A DNA stretch of 64,000 nt from Chaenocephalus aceratus (GCA_023974075.1 JAMFTG010000309.1:112001-176000), one strand, 5' to 3'. Shown: positions 8,849 through 20,320, counted from the stretch's first letter. The notes: a model not told the origin generated them from the letters alone. Numbers and translations are program-made.

Positions 8849-9382
8849 TTAACCCTTTGGAGTCGACCGTCACGCCGGCGTGATCAGATCACATGACCTG
8901 TTCAAGCCGGTGCCGCATAAAAACAACAGTCCGGACAACATTGCCGTGTGTTTCTGTCGAAAGTACTGGCTTGAAACTACTGTATATCCCAGTCTTTGAT
9001 TCATGCAAAAAGACCCAGTAAACACGGAGATACGGTGATATAAAGTTAATACATTTCAAAAGTATGAAATATGGAAGCACATATTTGAATATCTTCGCCA
9101 TATTTGATCATTTTACGAAACGGAAAATACTGGAAACTGTAGATCCTACTCAACAGGATGTATATGTGTATTTCTGTCGAAAGTACTGGCTCGAAACTAT
9201 ATGCCAGTCTTTGTTTCATGCAAAAATACCCAATAAACACGGACATACGATGATATAAAGTTAATACAGATATATTTCAGAAGTATGAATAATGGAAGCA
9301 CATATTTTAATATTTTCGCCGTATTTTATCATTTTACGAAACGGAAAATACTGGAAACTGTAGATTCTGCTCAACAGGATGT
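8849..9382 (+). mobile_element. piggyBac-like end plus a ~215-bp tandem duplication
   Basis: TTAA at 8849-8852 is followed by CCCTTTGGAGTCGACC, typical of piggyBac-type termini in fish, then a palindrome CACGCCGGCGTG. Two tandem, diverged copies of one unit follow: ~8947-9162 and ~9171-9382, each with TTTCTGTCGAAAGTACTGGC, AACACGG, TTACGAAACGGAAAATACTG and CAACAGGATGTAT. No right terminus with TTAA was found, so the element is truncated or the end has decayed. Confidence 0.45.
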
Positions 9383-10303
9383 ATTCACCAGGAAGGGGTG
9401 AGGTAATCAGGTAAACGGAGTGATACGAAACGAGACGAAAAGAGACGAAGAGGGACGGCGGGAACCGAAGAGAGACGGCGGGAAATGGAGAGAGACGAAG
9501 ATATACGAAGACAGGCTGCGGGAGACGAAGAGAGGCTGCGGGAGACTGCGATTGAAGTAAAGTGACAAACAAACATTGAAAATGTAGATATAGTTAGATA
9601 TATTTAGAGTTTTGAAGACTCAACTATGATGAAGAGAACTCTGAACGTGAGTCAAGCTTTAAGCTTGTTTTTGACATGGAGGAGGAGGAATCTGTGATGT
9701 TGCCCTCTGTGTCGTAGTTGACAGAAACCGCTTTGAAGCGTGGCACAGATAAAGACAGAAAAAACAGATTTTTTGTACATAATGTGTATATATATATATA
9801 TATTTGTATTATATTTATAATAACACTTTTGCCTTATTAGAATGAAATCCCATGCTACCTCAATCAAACTTTCACATTATCATAGTCACATCCCATGTAT
9901 ATATTTCCAGCTTTTAAATGGTTTCGTTGTGTATGTTTGTGTTGTGAAAAATAAAATCATTTTCAAAATCTGTTTTTACGTTTTTTGTTGTGATTTTGGG
10001 TCCAAAATGTTCATATAGTAGAAGATCACCTACATCCAAACGAAATAAATATAATTAATTATGATGAATACGTTAAGTCTTGTTCATTGTTTTTCACTTT
10101 TATTAAATGTTTGATATTTCCGGTGGAAATGGTGGACTATCGGACATTCAAAATGCAGCATATTTTCACTCTTACACACATATATTCTCATTTTGCTCTC
10201 ATGCGAAATCTACTAAATCAAAGTATGTCATGTATATTTAGTTTTTCTCCCTCTCTCTCTGTGTGCGGGGGATCACAGGAGGGGGGAGAGCTGTGGAATG
10301 TGA
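9383..10303. other. Non-coding, purine-rich patch and short TA repeat
   Basis: 9420-9560 is a GAGACGAAGA-rich patch. A short TA dinucleotide run sits at 9786-9803. No supported gene or element end. Confidence 0.4.
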
Positions 10304-10738
10304 CTCCACACATTCCGATGGCCAATTAGTTTTAAACAAAGGGTCCCCAACATACATAGGACACATGGGGGGGTTGGGGCTGGAGAACGGTATGAACCCA
10401 CCAGGGCTGTTTCCTCAGAACGAGAGGAAAGTTTTTACCAGGACAGCTTTTTTAAGGGACAGCATCGCCCTGAGATCTATGCTGCTAATATGTTCATGGC
10501 CATAACGCCATTTGTAACATATAGGAGAATGGTGAAAATAACCAACTGGACTGGGACCAATGGGAAAATGCCTCTTCCCCTCAATGTGAAGCAAAAGATT
10601 GAGTCTTATGTTTCCAATCGGTTCCCAAATCTGAACATTGACCAGTGGCATAAGATCAGGAGCTGGGTAAACGAGAGACTGAGGAGCCCCAGAAAAACAG
10701 ATCCCGAAATCGCTCGTCCTGGTTTCCGCAGCAGATAG
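10304..10738 (+). CDS. Candidate BEN-like terminal exon
   Basis: An open frame from 10304 to TAG 10736. Its first part may be intron; possible acceptors are at ~10277 (ATCACAG) and ~10359 (CATACATAG). The protein-like part reads EESFYQDSFFKGQHRPEIYA, then ITNWTGTNGK, then KQKIESYVSNRFPNL, QWHKIRSWVNERLR. The pattern (sn-x-G-x-n-g, basic helix, FP, W..I....N...R) resembles the C-terminal half of a BEN domain, a DNA-binding fold in chromatin factors and some viral proteins. A polyadenylation signal AATAAA follows at 10779. No upstream exon is recognised. It could be a host gene's last exon or a transposon gene fragment; the BEN call is a pattern judgement. Confidence 0.4.
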   Translation, partial: LHTFRWPISFKQRVPNIHRTHGGVGAGERYEPTRAVSSEREESFYQDSFFKGQHRPEIYAANMFMAITPFVTYRRMVKITNWTGTNGKMPLPLNVKQKIESYVSNRFPNLNIDQWHKIRSWVNERLRSPRKTDPEIARPGFRSR

Positions 10739-10778
10739 GCCTACAGCATGTGTCTGTTACTGTATGTCAGTTATTTTA

Positions 10779-10784
10779 AATAAA
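10779..10784 (+). terminator. Polyadenylation signal after BEN-like exon
   Basis: AATAAA about 40 bp after the stop at 10738, followed by a GT-rich stretch. Confidence 0.4.
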
Positions 10785-10879
10785 ATGGTGAAAACTGAAC
10801 TTGAAAATTGTTTCCTCTTTTTATTTTCTTTATTATTTTCGGGATGGGGAGACGTGTGTGATTAAAAATTAATTCGCAG

Positions 10880-11760
10880 AAATGTAAAGTGATCTAACTA
10901 AGTTCTATTCATATTCTTGACGGGAAGAGCCGTGTAAATGGGTGGCCATATGCATTTGAAAAGCAATATAAATCACACAGTTATTATGCAATAGGCTATA
11001 AAAGCACCACCGATTACCTTTCTCCAATTCAAACTCTTGACGGGAAAAAAGGAAGGTGTAAATGGTTGGGCTATACTGAACTGTATACATACAAAGGCCA
11101 TTCAATAGACGTTCAATATATAGTATTCGTTTATTAGAGTCGGCTTGACTCGGTTTGCATTCATAAAGAATGCACAAATGTGTTTAATCGTTAATGTCAT
11201 AGTATTCGTTTATTAGTCCCCGAGGGGAAATGGGTAGCAGCACATCACAGAGGCATTTAAAAAGTGAAGAACATTCAAGTTAAACAATACTAAGTAAACA
11301 ATTAACACAGTAAATTATGTGGATTAAATCACATTTATTTCGTTAAAAATAAACGAAATGACTCGGTTTGCATTCATAAAGAATGCACAAACGTGTTTAA
11401 TCGTTCATGTCAGATATGTAGGCCTACTAAGTAAATAGCCTACATTAGTTCCTGCTCAAGATTAGATTAAACTTTATTGTTATTGCACAGATTACAGGTA
11501 CTGAGACAACGAAATGCAGTTTAGCTTCTAACCAGGTGCAACAAGCAGTAAAGTGAAAAGTAATGTTCACAATCTACAGAATAAAATATATAATGAATTG
11601 AATGATGAATAAACAGTGAGGGGTATGAATACACTAGATATCAGCCTGTGAGCAGTATGCACAGTGTGTTAATCGTTAATGTCAGATATGTACTAAGTAA
11701 ATAGCCTACATTAATTTCATGATGGATTAAACCACATTTATTTCGTTAAAAATAAACAAA
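10880..11760. repeat. Cluster of short direct repeats broken by LINE/SINE tails
   Basis: CATTCATAAAGAATGCACAA occurs at ~11158 and ~11370; GTTTAATCGTTAATGTCA or a variant at ~11181, 11395 and 11669; ACATTTATTTCGTTAAAAAT at ~11330 and 11734; TCTTGACGGGAA at ~10914 and 11034. The units are interrupted by two common fish tails, one at ~11205-11290 (TTATTAGTCCCCGAGGGGAA) and one at ~11461-11655 (AACTTTATTGTTATTGCACA). Likely one repeat duplicated locally, then hit by SINE/LINE insertions. Confidence 0.45.
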
Positions 11761-13064
11761 ATGATTAAATGTAGGGTGAATTGCCCTAATGTGGAACATT
11801 TTTGCATTTCAGACTTCGGGAATATATTGCGACATGAAGCCGATACAATAAATCAAAATCCAGTAACATTCTGAAATCCCCAGGATGTGTCCTAATCAAA
11901 CCAAAAGAGAACATGCAGATATTAAACTCATACAAGAAATGGTAGACATATTAGTACTCTTAGTGCCAAGTTGTCTCAGACAATCTGTTTTCCTAATGTG
12001 GGACAGTTCTGTGCAAAATGTGGGACACTGAAAAGTCTATATTAAAAAGCCTCAGTCACCTTCATTCATGTAATAAAAAAATCTCAGGCCAGTAACACTC
12101 AAAGCTACAGTAAATGTGCAATACCATGCTATGTTACTATTTATAATGTTATTGTTGTTACAACAGAAGATGTTTTTATTTAAATTGAAGTTAAATGCAT
12201 CAATCTGGTGCACTGAGGGCAAAATTAGTAGATTTGTGGATACAGCTCTCAACACTCATATGAAACAGAACTGTTCTTACAATGTGTGTTGGAAGGTATT
12301 AAATTACTATGCATATGTTATTGTGTAAACACACAGCTGATCACCTGAGAGCTGCCGTTTCATTCAGAGCGTTTAAAAAAAAACGACGGTCTGATTTCAA
12401 CAACTCAATGTGTGATTATTATAGCAGTAATATTAGACACTAATAATACAGTAAACTATTAGCACTGTACATATTATTGTTTGCCCGTGGGATTAGGATG
12501 ATCGGTAGAGAGCTGCTGCATTTTCCTCCGTCGGATGTGATATAAAAACAAAGCGATTATTGTCGTTGTTGTAAACTCACGTGGATTAAATTGAGTGCAT
12601 TCATTTCAACTCGCGAACATATGATACATTAAATGATCGCGAGGATCACGATCGAACATCGTTTGTTTGACCCTGGATGCATTTCCTGATCTAAAAACAT
12701 AGCGATGGTTTTGTACTTACGCCAACGTGAATTAAACATTATTTTGTTAAATAAAAACATGGTGATGTTTAGTAAATGATTACATGTCTCTTACTTAGCA
12801 CAGAATATGATCCTATCCGTGACATATCGATCTTAACAAATATCCGCTATATCAGATCCCTGTAGATCAGCTGTTTATTTCACATGAGTTCCAGTGTGGC
12901 AGCTTTTCACGGCTCCCCCTGGTGGATCCATGATCCATTGCTGCTGGTTTCATTATAATTAAATGTATTTATCAAGGGGGCGTTTCAAGTCCTGCGGGGG
13001 GGTTTTCCTTTTCAGCAGGGGCCCACCCCGTGCAGATCACGGACCCGCCCGGGTAGGCGTCTGA
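11761..13064. other. Non-coding, no recognised feature
   Basis: AT-rich; small frames only. GTGGGACA-type words recur near 11995-12030. A GC-richer part from ~12880 (CCCCCTGGTGGATCC) leads into the MITE end at 13065. Confidence 0.35.
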
Positions 13065-13384
13065 AACGAAGCGCTACATCTGTAAGTGCTTTGACAAAAA
13101 ATCCATTAAAAAATGTCATCTGTAGAAGCCGTAATACTGTAAAAAGTACAACCAATCCGTTTAGCCGGGCCGGATTGCGCCCATTGAGAAATAAAGGAGA
13201 CGGAACGAGGGCCTGTCAGCCTTCCATCGGGGCACAAACTTATCTCGTGCCCTCATTGGTCATGCGCGTTCGTGTGTGTTGGAGAAGGAGCTCTGTAAGG
13301 AAGTGGCAGATTTTCTCCGGTTGTGTATTTTCAAATTCTAGCGATCTCGAGCCGGTTTCTCAAACTTACCTACCCCACCTTTAA
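13065..13384 (-). repeat. MITE end, inverted partner of 8110-8215
   Basis: Read on the minus strand it begins TTAAAGGTGGGGTAGGTAAG and includes GATCGCTAGAATTTGAAAAT, CACACACGAACGCGCATGAC and GTTTGTGCCCCGATGGAAGG. A close relative in the same order is at 55185-55560. Ends face each other across 5.3 kb with the partner at 8110, but no target duplication is visible, so two separate copies are as likely as one large element. Confidence 0.5.
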
Positions 13385-13998
13385 TGCTACTGAAAATATG
13401 CTATTAATGACCAGAAAACACATTATCTACAGTTTTTATATCCCACATGCAGTTCACTGTAAAGCCACTTGGTGGAGGTGTTGGTTCATCAAACACAGTT
13501 TTAAGAAAGAAAAAAACAAAGACCAGTTCTGAGAATACAAATTCCTGGTACAGTGGTAGATATCCAGGTTGATACATAATATTATTTTCCACACTGAAGA
13601 TTATGGAGGTATTGATCAGTCTTCTCATATTTTTAGGCCTCAATTTCTCCCCCCCCCCCCCCCCCCCAGCATCACCAGAAGTCATAATTTAAGGGGTCAT
13701 TTCTCCAAAAAAGATTCCGGCGGAGCATCCCCCCGGACCACCCTTTTTTGGTTTGGTCACTATGTCAACAGCCGCACCTAAAAAAAATCCACCAGCGGCC
13801 ACTGTCTGCTGCCATTGCCACACAGAACTTGGCTCATGTTCCATGCTCTGATTAGCATGTTCTTGTTTCCCAAATCTCTTAGACATTTAAGATCATTCAT
13901 CATTTGTCAGTTATGCTGCTCCAGACCAGCTTCAGAAATGGTTCTAAAAAGGACATGTCAATGATTTTCTTCGCATTTTTTCTTTTTCTACTCAACAG

Positions 13999-15595
13999 AT
14001 TGCTATGGAGTCAGTGTTTGTGATTGACGATGGGGAGACTATGCTGGTGCAAGGTCTACGTGTCGCCCCTCAGGAAAGGGGTAAGGGTGTGGTTGGGGTT
14101 CTGCAGCGCTTTTGCTCTGATCTGGTCAAATCCAAGTTCCCTGATGTCAAAGTAACCCGCTTGACCCGTGATCTGCTCTTACCAAAGGATTTCCAGAAAT
14201 ATCGCCTCATAACCAAGCAGGTACAAGCAACAAGCCTTTCTATGTATCGGCTTGTGCTTTATAAGCCTCCATTTAAGTCCGTTGGTTACAATATTGATGT
14301 AAATATGTACGATATAGTCCATGGTCAGCTCATGCATTGGCTCTCTTTTCTATAGGGTATTCTCCTGGTGCGCTTCAGGGCTGAAGAACTCAAGCTGCGT
14401 CTGTCCGATCTTGGTCTTGGAGATATTCAATCTTCTTTGTCCACCTCCTTCAAACCTCCTCCAGTGCGTCTCGACAATACAGCCATCCGCCGGCTGTATC
14501 TGACCTCTGATCGGATGCTTGGGGTCCTTCCTAACGCCACCATCATTCAAGATTCTCAGCCATTCAAGCTTCTACCCAGTAACATGGCTATTCTACTGAA
14601 GAAGGACATCGACTGGATGGTCGATGATGTGGCCAGCCCTACTGTGACCAGCCTCTGTACATTCCCTTACAGGGTGCCCATTGGAGATGACTGGTAACTC
14701 TTCTTTCTTTCTTCTTATAATAATTTAATTCAGGGACAACTAGTGTGCAGAAAAATATGCAATAATGTTGTCTTACAATAATACCATTGGTGCCAGATTT
14801 GATCATTTGTTATATACATAGTGGTTTTAACCCTCCTGTCATGTTTCGGATCAAATTGGAATGATTACTTCTTTCCTCAATCATAAATATTGTGTTTTAT
14901 ATTTGATTGCGTCAAGACCTTATGATATCCTCCACAGTCGGCATTTGAACATATAAAGTTGCTGATCACCACTTTCTTTCAATTTTGAGTGGTTTAGTTA
15001 ACTTTGTAACAATGATGGTGTTCCCAGTCAAAAATGACCACCATAGGAAATTAATGGGTAACTCTAAAGTCTGTTCATCCATCAGATAGACACACCCATT
15101 CATGTAAACCAGAAGTCTGAGACATTGGTTGCATCTTAACAGGGTGTTAAATAAAATGTGATGATTTCTAATGGTTTTTGTTTCAATGTAAGATAAGTTA
15201 AAGTTACAGAACGGTCATATTTTCCCGGGAACACCAAAGTAAGGGGGAGAAACAGACACGACAGGAAGGTTAACATTTCCAGAAGTTAATTTAGAACAAG
15301 AAAGTATGTTCACTCAATTGACCAGTACACTTATTTTTCAACCAGGTATTCCCTGAACATTAACATGTTCGGTACGGAGCTGGATCCTGTCCGACAGCAG
15401 TTCCTGTGCCACCTGCAGCGCCACACTGCCACTCTGAAGGGTCACGTGATGTGCCAGGTGTTCCTGGACCCCCCACTCTGGAAGCCCATGGTGGAATTCT
15501 GCCGCAACACCCTGAACGTGGAGCTGGTGAAGGAGTACACCCAGCAATGCGTGGTGGAGTCAGACGTCATCTCGGAGGTGGAAGGAGAGGATTAG
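13999..15595 (+). CDS. nat16: Histidine N-acetyltransferase / NAT16-like, three 3' exons
   Basis: Exons 13999-14220, 14356-14693 and 15346-15595 join in frame. Acceptors are TCAACAG, TCTATAG and CAACCAG; donors are GTACAA and GTAACT. The product reads IAMESVFVIDDGETM, then the GNAT acetyl-CoA loop LRVAPQERGKGVVGVL, then KYRLITKQGILLVRFRAEEL, and ends in EVEGED. This order and wording match vertebrate NAT16 and the fish histidine N-acetyltransferase that makes N-acetylhistidine from acetyl-CoA and L-histidine, abundant in fish brain and lens. About 269 residues are present; the usual N-terminal ~70 residues are missing, and I found no convincing exon for them upstream. The first visible exon starts in phase 0. 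The second intron carries a piggyBac MITE. Family call firm; NAT16 versus a paralogue is less certain. Confidence 0.85.
14831..15269. mobile_element. Non-autonomous piggyBac-type MITE in the NAT16 intron
   Basis: The left end CCCTCCTGTCATG and the right end CACGACAGGAAGG are inverted repeats with two mismatches. TTAA stands immediately outside both ends (14827-14830, 15270-15273). TTAA duplication and CCC termini define piggyBac-type insertions. 439 bp, no coding capacity. It lies in the last intron on no particular strand and does not touch the splice sites. Confidence 0.75.
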
Positions 15596-16194
15596 GAGAC
15601 GTTGGAGCCAGAAAGGAATAAGGACAAGGGGCAAAACAACAAGGAGTGGACACAACTCAATGACACCAAAAACACAAACCCTTTGTAATGAGGAGGTAGA
15701 AACCAGGCAAACAAAATGTAGGTTCTACAAAACAAAACTGGTAGCGCAGTTTCATTTAACGATACCTAAATTCTGATTGGATATGATAATAATTCATTGT
15801 CAAGCCAAAAGGCAACCCGATATCACAGCAAGACGTGAACATGTGACAATTTACCATGCTGGGAGACGTGAAGATGTCACGATTTCATCCCTTCAAACGT
15901 GACAGTTACACGGTATTGTTAACCCATGTTAAGGCAGTGGAGAAATAACTGGAAATGCCAAGCAAATGCTACCCCGACCCAATGATTTATTTTTTAATAG
16001 TCACACTCGATTAGGCCAATGTTCTTGTTGCCCCAGCTGGTCGACACCTCTTTTAGCAGAAACAAAGGCTACATTAATGTATTAAATCGATGTTAATCCA
16101 TGCGTGTGGATGTGGAACCGGAAACAGACATAGGCAAGACCCTCAGCTCGTTGGTTGGATGGTGAATGCATGCTGGGATTTGGTGTTTATGTGA
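15596..16194 (+). other. Presumed 3' UTR of the NAT16-like gene
   Basis: Non-coding sequence after the stop. There is no AATAAA until ~16220 (AAAAATAAAATAATAC), inside a dispersed repeat, so the real transcript end is uncertain. Confidence 0.4.
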
Positions 16195-16610
16195 TGTGAA
16201 ATCTGAAAACGTTTTTTAAAAATAAAATAATACTTTATTCCGAGTGTGCTTGCTTTTCTCTTTGGAGGTCATCACATAACGGCATTGTAATACACGGTTC
16301 GGCTGCATTCAATATTACATATCTGCCGTAGTTCTCTATTTATAGAGCCCTGATGAGAAGACCTCTAGACAAACATGAGGAACTGAAAACGTGACGTGGA
16401 TCATAAATATATCAGCAATTAAACGACATCTTACATTTCCTTTCACACAATACGTCTCCTTGCAGTATCAACACTAATTCGGCTGATTTTTATATTTGAT
16501 CCAATTGGTAGATAGGCTGTATTTACACCATAACGGTGCACAGCTGATAGAAAGGGACACCTAGTGGTTAAAGCACCTTATTGAATTGTATTATTTTATT
16601 ATTAATAAGG
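16195..16610 (+). repeat. Dispersed ~400-bp repeat, second copy at 52170-52570
   Basis: Runs from GAAAACGTTTTTTAAAAATA through TATTCCGAGTGTGCTTGC, CACATAACGGCATTGTAATA, GTCTCCTTGCAGTATCAACA and CAATTGGTAGATAGGCTGTA to CACCTAGTGGTTAAAGCA. The copy at 52170 keeps the same order with a few per cent change and small indels. No terminal repeats or protein; probably a SINE or MITE of unknown class. Confidence 0.6.
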
Positions 16611-16849
16611 CAGATGTGAAGCACACCTTCAGTAAAAAACTGAATCTTTCTTTGTACTTGTGTATTTTTTTTGTTTGTATATTGGTACTGGTACATGTTC
16701 TGTATTCTACGCACATTGCATTTTATACAGATATAGATCATACTTATTTCTGAAATCTTCCAGTTGCTTCTTTTTTGTTGGCCGTTAACATTTTACTTTT
16801 GGTGATATTACTTTGATATTATATCAACAATACTTTGGATAACTATTAA

Positions 16850-17262
16850 TTCCTTACATTTATTATAACGCTTTTCCAGTGCTCAAAGCGCTTTACAGAT
16901 ACACATTACACATATTTTGTTGATACATGCACTGTGGACAATACCCACAGGAGCAGGTGAAGTGTCTTGCCCAAGGACACACCGGCTTTACAGACGCAGC
17001 AGCGGCGGGTTTCACCCCTTGATCTGATGATCATTGCACAGCGCCACACCGTCCATCTTCACGCCTCGAAGTCATCGAGGCGCTTTTACAAGTACACATT
17101 TATATTATACATGTACTGTGAACAATACCCAACAGGAGCAGATCCGGGTGAAGGACACAACGGTCTGACGCAGTGGCGGCAGGAGCGGGTTTCGAACTGG
17201 AGTTCCCCAGCACCCCTTGATCTGATGATCAGATGCACAGACCACTGCCCCACCCGTCCCTT
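16850..17262. repeat. Two diverged copies of a fish SINE/LINE-type repeat
   Basis: ~16853-17045 and ~17065-17250 share CTTTTCCAGTGCTCAAAGCG-like starts, TACATG(C/T)ACTGTG(G/A)ACAATACCCA, a CAGGAGCAG word and CCCCTTGATCTGATGATCA. The pattern (GCGCTTTACA, then ACAATACCC, then GGTTTCGAAC) is a known fish repeat type. The second copy is a near-complete repeat of the first. Confidence 0.5.
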
Positions 17263-17694
17263 CTAACTCTCTCCTTATTTACAGTGGTGCAGGGTTTATG
17301 ATCAATGGATTTCATATGTGCTATATTATAATATATGACATTATTGATTTTTAATATTGTTGTTGGTCCTTCTTCTTCGTTGGTCCTTCTTCTTCGTTGG
17401 TCCTGTCCTGTTGTCTGCGGAGGCCCACTCCCACCTGTTGAGTGCGGCTATCTCTTGGGTGGTTTCCCCCCGACGAAGACGTCGTGAGGATACGGAGCGG
17501 CTCCACCGGCTGCTGCCTGCTTCCACCTGTCTGGTGTCTGTGGTCTGCAGAGGCCTGCTCCCATCTGTGGAGTGCGGCTGTGCGGAGAAGGATTTTTGCC
17601 CGAGGACGTCGCGGAGAGACGGAGTGGCTCCACGCTTCGGGCTGGGGCCGGCTCCCGTCGGGCGTGTGCTGCTGTGCGGAGGAGGATTCGCCAC

Positions 17695-18284
17695 AGACTG
17701 ACGCTGACGTCATTGTTTTATCTGAAACATGGCTAAACAAGTCTATTTTGGACTCTGACAATTGCCTTAAATGGTTGTAATGTGTATCGTACCGACCTGC
17801 CTAATAAAGGTGGTGGCGTTGCCATTTATGTTAAGAATAAGTTCAGTGTAACCACATTAGTTTCCAAATCGATCAGTAAGCAATTTGAATTTTTACAATT
17901 TGAATTTTTAGCCTTAAATATAGAAGTGGCAAAGGGTCAACAGGTCATGGTGGTGAGCTGTTACAGATCCCCCTCAGCTGTCAAAGACTCCTTGTCTTCA
18001 CTAGCAAATCTTTATCACAACTAGACTACAAGGAAATAGTGCTACTTGGAGATTTTAACTGGGACTGGTTAACTGCAGTGTCAGAGGATTTTAAAAACCT
18101 TTGTATCTCTTTAAATGTTACTCAGATTGTGGACAGTCCTACTCGCCCAAATATTAAGTCCCCTAATAAATCCTCCCTAATTGATCTCATTCTAACTAAT
18201 GTTCCCCATAAATATTCATCTGTGGGAGTATTTGCAAATGATCTGAGCGATCACTGTGTTGTAGCCACAATTAGGGACCACTAA
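17695..18284 (+). pseudogene. LINE endonuclease domain, broken
   Basis: APE-type endonuclease that would nick target DNA for target-primed reverse transcription. Segments in order: DADVIVLSETWLN (catalytic Glu), then after a shift GGGVAIYVKNKF, VVSCYRSPS, then after another shift LLGDFNWDWL (GDFN motif), SLIDLILTN and DLSDHCVV (SDH catalytic pair). Catalytic residues are still visible, but at least two frameshifts and stops (17779, 18022) separate them. Confidence 0.65.
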
Positions 18285-18960
18285 GGTCCAAAGGTTAAAC
18301 CTCGCATTATCATTAAGAGAGACATAAAACATTTTGTGGAGCAGGGTTTTGTGCATGATCTGTTTGATTTTGATTGGGGTAAAATCAATCTGTGTGCTGA
18401 TGTTGAAACCGCATTGTCCTTATTTTTATCTTGGTTTTATGGAGATCATTGATAGACATGCACCCCTGCGTACATTAGAGTAAAGGGACGAGACAATCCT
18501 TGGTTTTCTGCTAATCTGTCCAGTCTCCTTCATGAGAGAAACAAGGCCTGGGCAAAGGCTAGGAAATCAGGCTCAGAGGTAGAATGGCTGCATTTTCAGG
18601 CAGCTAAGAAATAGCTTCACTTCACATTTCAAAAGTGCTAAATCAAAGTACTATCTTTCAGTAACCACAAAGAATCTGAATAATCCTGGAACATTTTGGA
18701 AAGCCATTACATCGTTATCCACCGGCGATATCCGTAATGAGCTACCTCCGTGCATTACCACAGCATCTGGCACTACATCGGACAGGGCTACTATGCTAAA
18801 TTGCTTTAATGAGCATTTTGTGTCCTGTGGTTCTCTATTTGATTCTGTCACTAACTCTGCTTCTGTGAACACCACAGTCTGTGACTCTGAAAAACGTGTG
18901 TTGGAAAACCCTTTTAGTTTTTACCCCTTTTACTGTTGATGTTGTTCGTGAAGCTTAACC
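18285..18960 (+). pseudogene. LINE connector region, broken
   Basis: Translations in changing frames give fragments typical of the stretch between endonuclease and reverse transcriptase, such as RDNPWFSANLSSLLHERN near 18490. Several frameshifts; no domain beyond this. Confidence 0.45.
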
Positions 18961-20320
18961 AAGTTAGATCCTAAGAACCGGCTGGCCCGGACACACGTAG
19001 AGCCTTTCTTTTTAAGATAGCTGCAGACTTTATTGCTCCACCTCTTACTTCTCTTTTTAACCTCTCCCTCAGCTCAACACAATTCCAAAAGTATGGAAGT
19101 CTGCGTATGTCCTGCCTCTACTAAAAGGAGGGGAGGCCACCTTATTAAATAACTATAGGCCCATCTCTAAATTGTCAGTTCTGGCTAAGGTGCTTGAACG
19201 CCTAGTGAGTGAACAGGTAAGGGAGTTTTATGTACAAATGACATCCTGTCTAAACATCAGTCAGGCTTCAGAAAGCACACAGCACCATCAACTGCCACAA
19301 TGAAAGTGGTGAATGAATGTGGCGAGTATTTAGATAATAAGCAGAGTTGTGCAGCTCTGTTTATTGACCTGTACAAAGCGTTTATAACACCGTTGATCAT
19401 CGCATCTTAAAGCAGAGGCTACTCAGTATTGGCATGTCCAGCCATGCAGTGGGTGGTTTGTGAACTACCTCTCTGAAAGGTCCCAATGTGTTCACTTTGA
19501 TGGGCTGTCTTCTGAGTGGTTAAACATCACTAATGGTGTTCCTCAAGGTTCTGTTTCAGGTCCACTTTTATTCTCCATCTACATCAACAGTTTAGGTGAA
19601 AATGTGGATGAAGCTACTTTACATTTCTATACGGACGATACCGTGATGTTCTGTGCATGTCCCTCCATTAAGGAGGCTGGTGTTAAATCACAGGCTGTTT
19701 TTAACACTATTCAGACTCAGCTCTCTGAACTAAAGCTTCTTTTAAATGTGGATCAAACCAAGGTAATGCTCTTTTCTAAAGCAAAAAAGACACCAGAGCC
19801 TGTTTTAGATATTGTAACTACGCAAGGAACAAAACTTGAAATTGTTACCTGTTATAAATACCTTGGTATCTGGCTTGATGATTGTCTCACTTTTAAACTT
19901 CATGTCAATAACCTGCTAAAAAAACTGAGGGTTAGGCTAGGGTTCTTCTACAGGAACAAGTCCTGTTTCTCGCTTGAAGCCAGGAAAAGGCTCTGTGACC
20001 TTTGACCTGTGCTGGACTATGGGGATCTGGTCTATATGAATGCACCTGCCCATTGCCTGGTCAAGTTAGATGCTGCGTATCACAGCGCTCTGAGATTTGT
20101 GACAAACTGTAAAGCATTAACCCATCACTGTACCATGTATGCAAGGGCTGGTTTGCTTTCACTAACTGTAACGGAGGCTCAGTCACTGGTACATTTTTAT
20201 ATACAAAGCCATGTTAGGGAAACTTCCATCTTATATCTGCTCCCTGATCTCACGGAGAATTGTAAGTGGCTCCTGCCTGAGATCGAATGCTGTGGTTTTA
20301 TTAAATGTGCCAACTGCTAG
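18961..20320 (+). pseudogene. LINE reverse transcriptase domain, broken
   Basis: RT motifs appear in order across several frames. NNYRPISKLSVLAKVLE-like coding is at ~19150; FITPLIIAS-like decayed motif A is near 19380; NGVPQGSVSGPLLFSIYIN (motif B) is at ~19530; and HFYTDDTVMFC stands for the YADD box at ~19625. Tyr-Thr-Asp-Asp replaces Tyr-Ala-Asp-Asp, so the catalytic aspartates remain. The C-terminal part continues as LLSLTVTEAQSL to 20320. Stops at 20003 and 20318. Confidence 0.65.

Noticed and set aside
13590..13660. YGGID-type translation upstream of NAT16, resembling the missing N-terminal exon
   Set aside because: Only five residues fit, the surrounding frame does not, and a long C-run follows. 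Chance match.
17180..17200. tRNA-like B box (GGTTTCGAAC)
   Set aside because: No A box at a proper distance and no cloverleaf; it is part of a dispersed repeat.
17357..17780. Overlapping ORFs of 112-136 residues on both strands
   Set aside because: GC-rich 5' part of the LINE with an imperfect tandem repeat; no domain, and the frames exclude each other.
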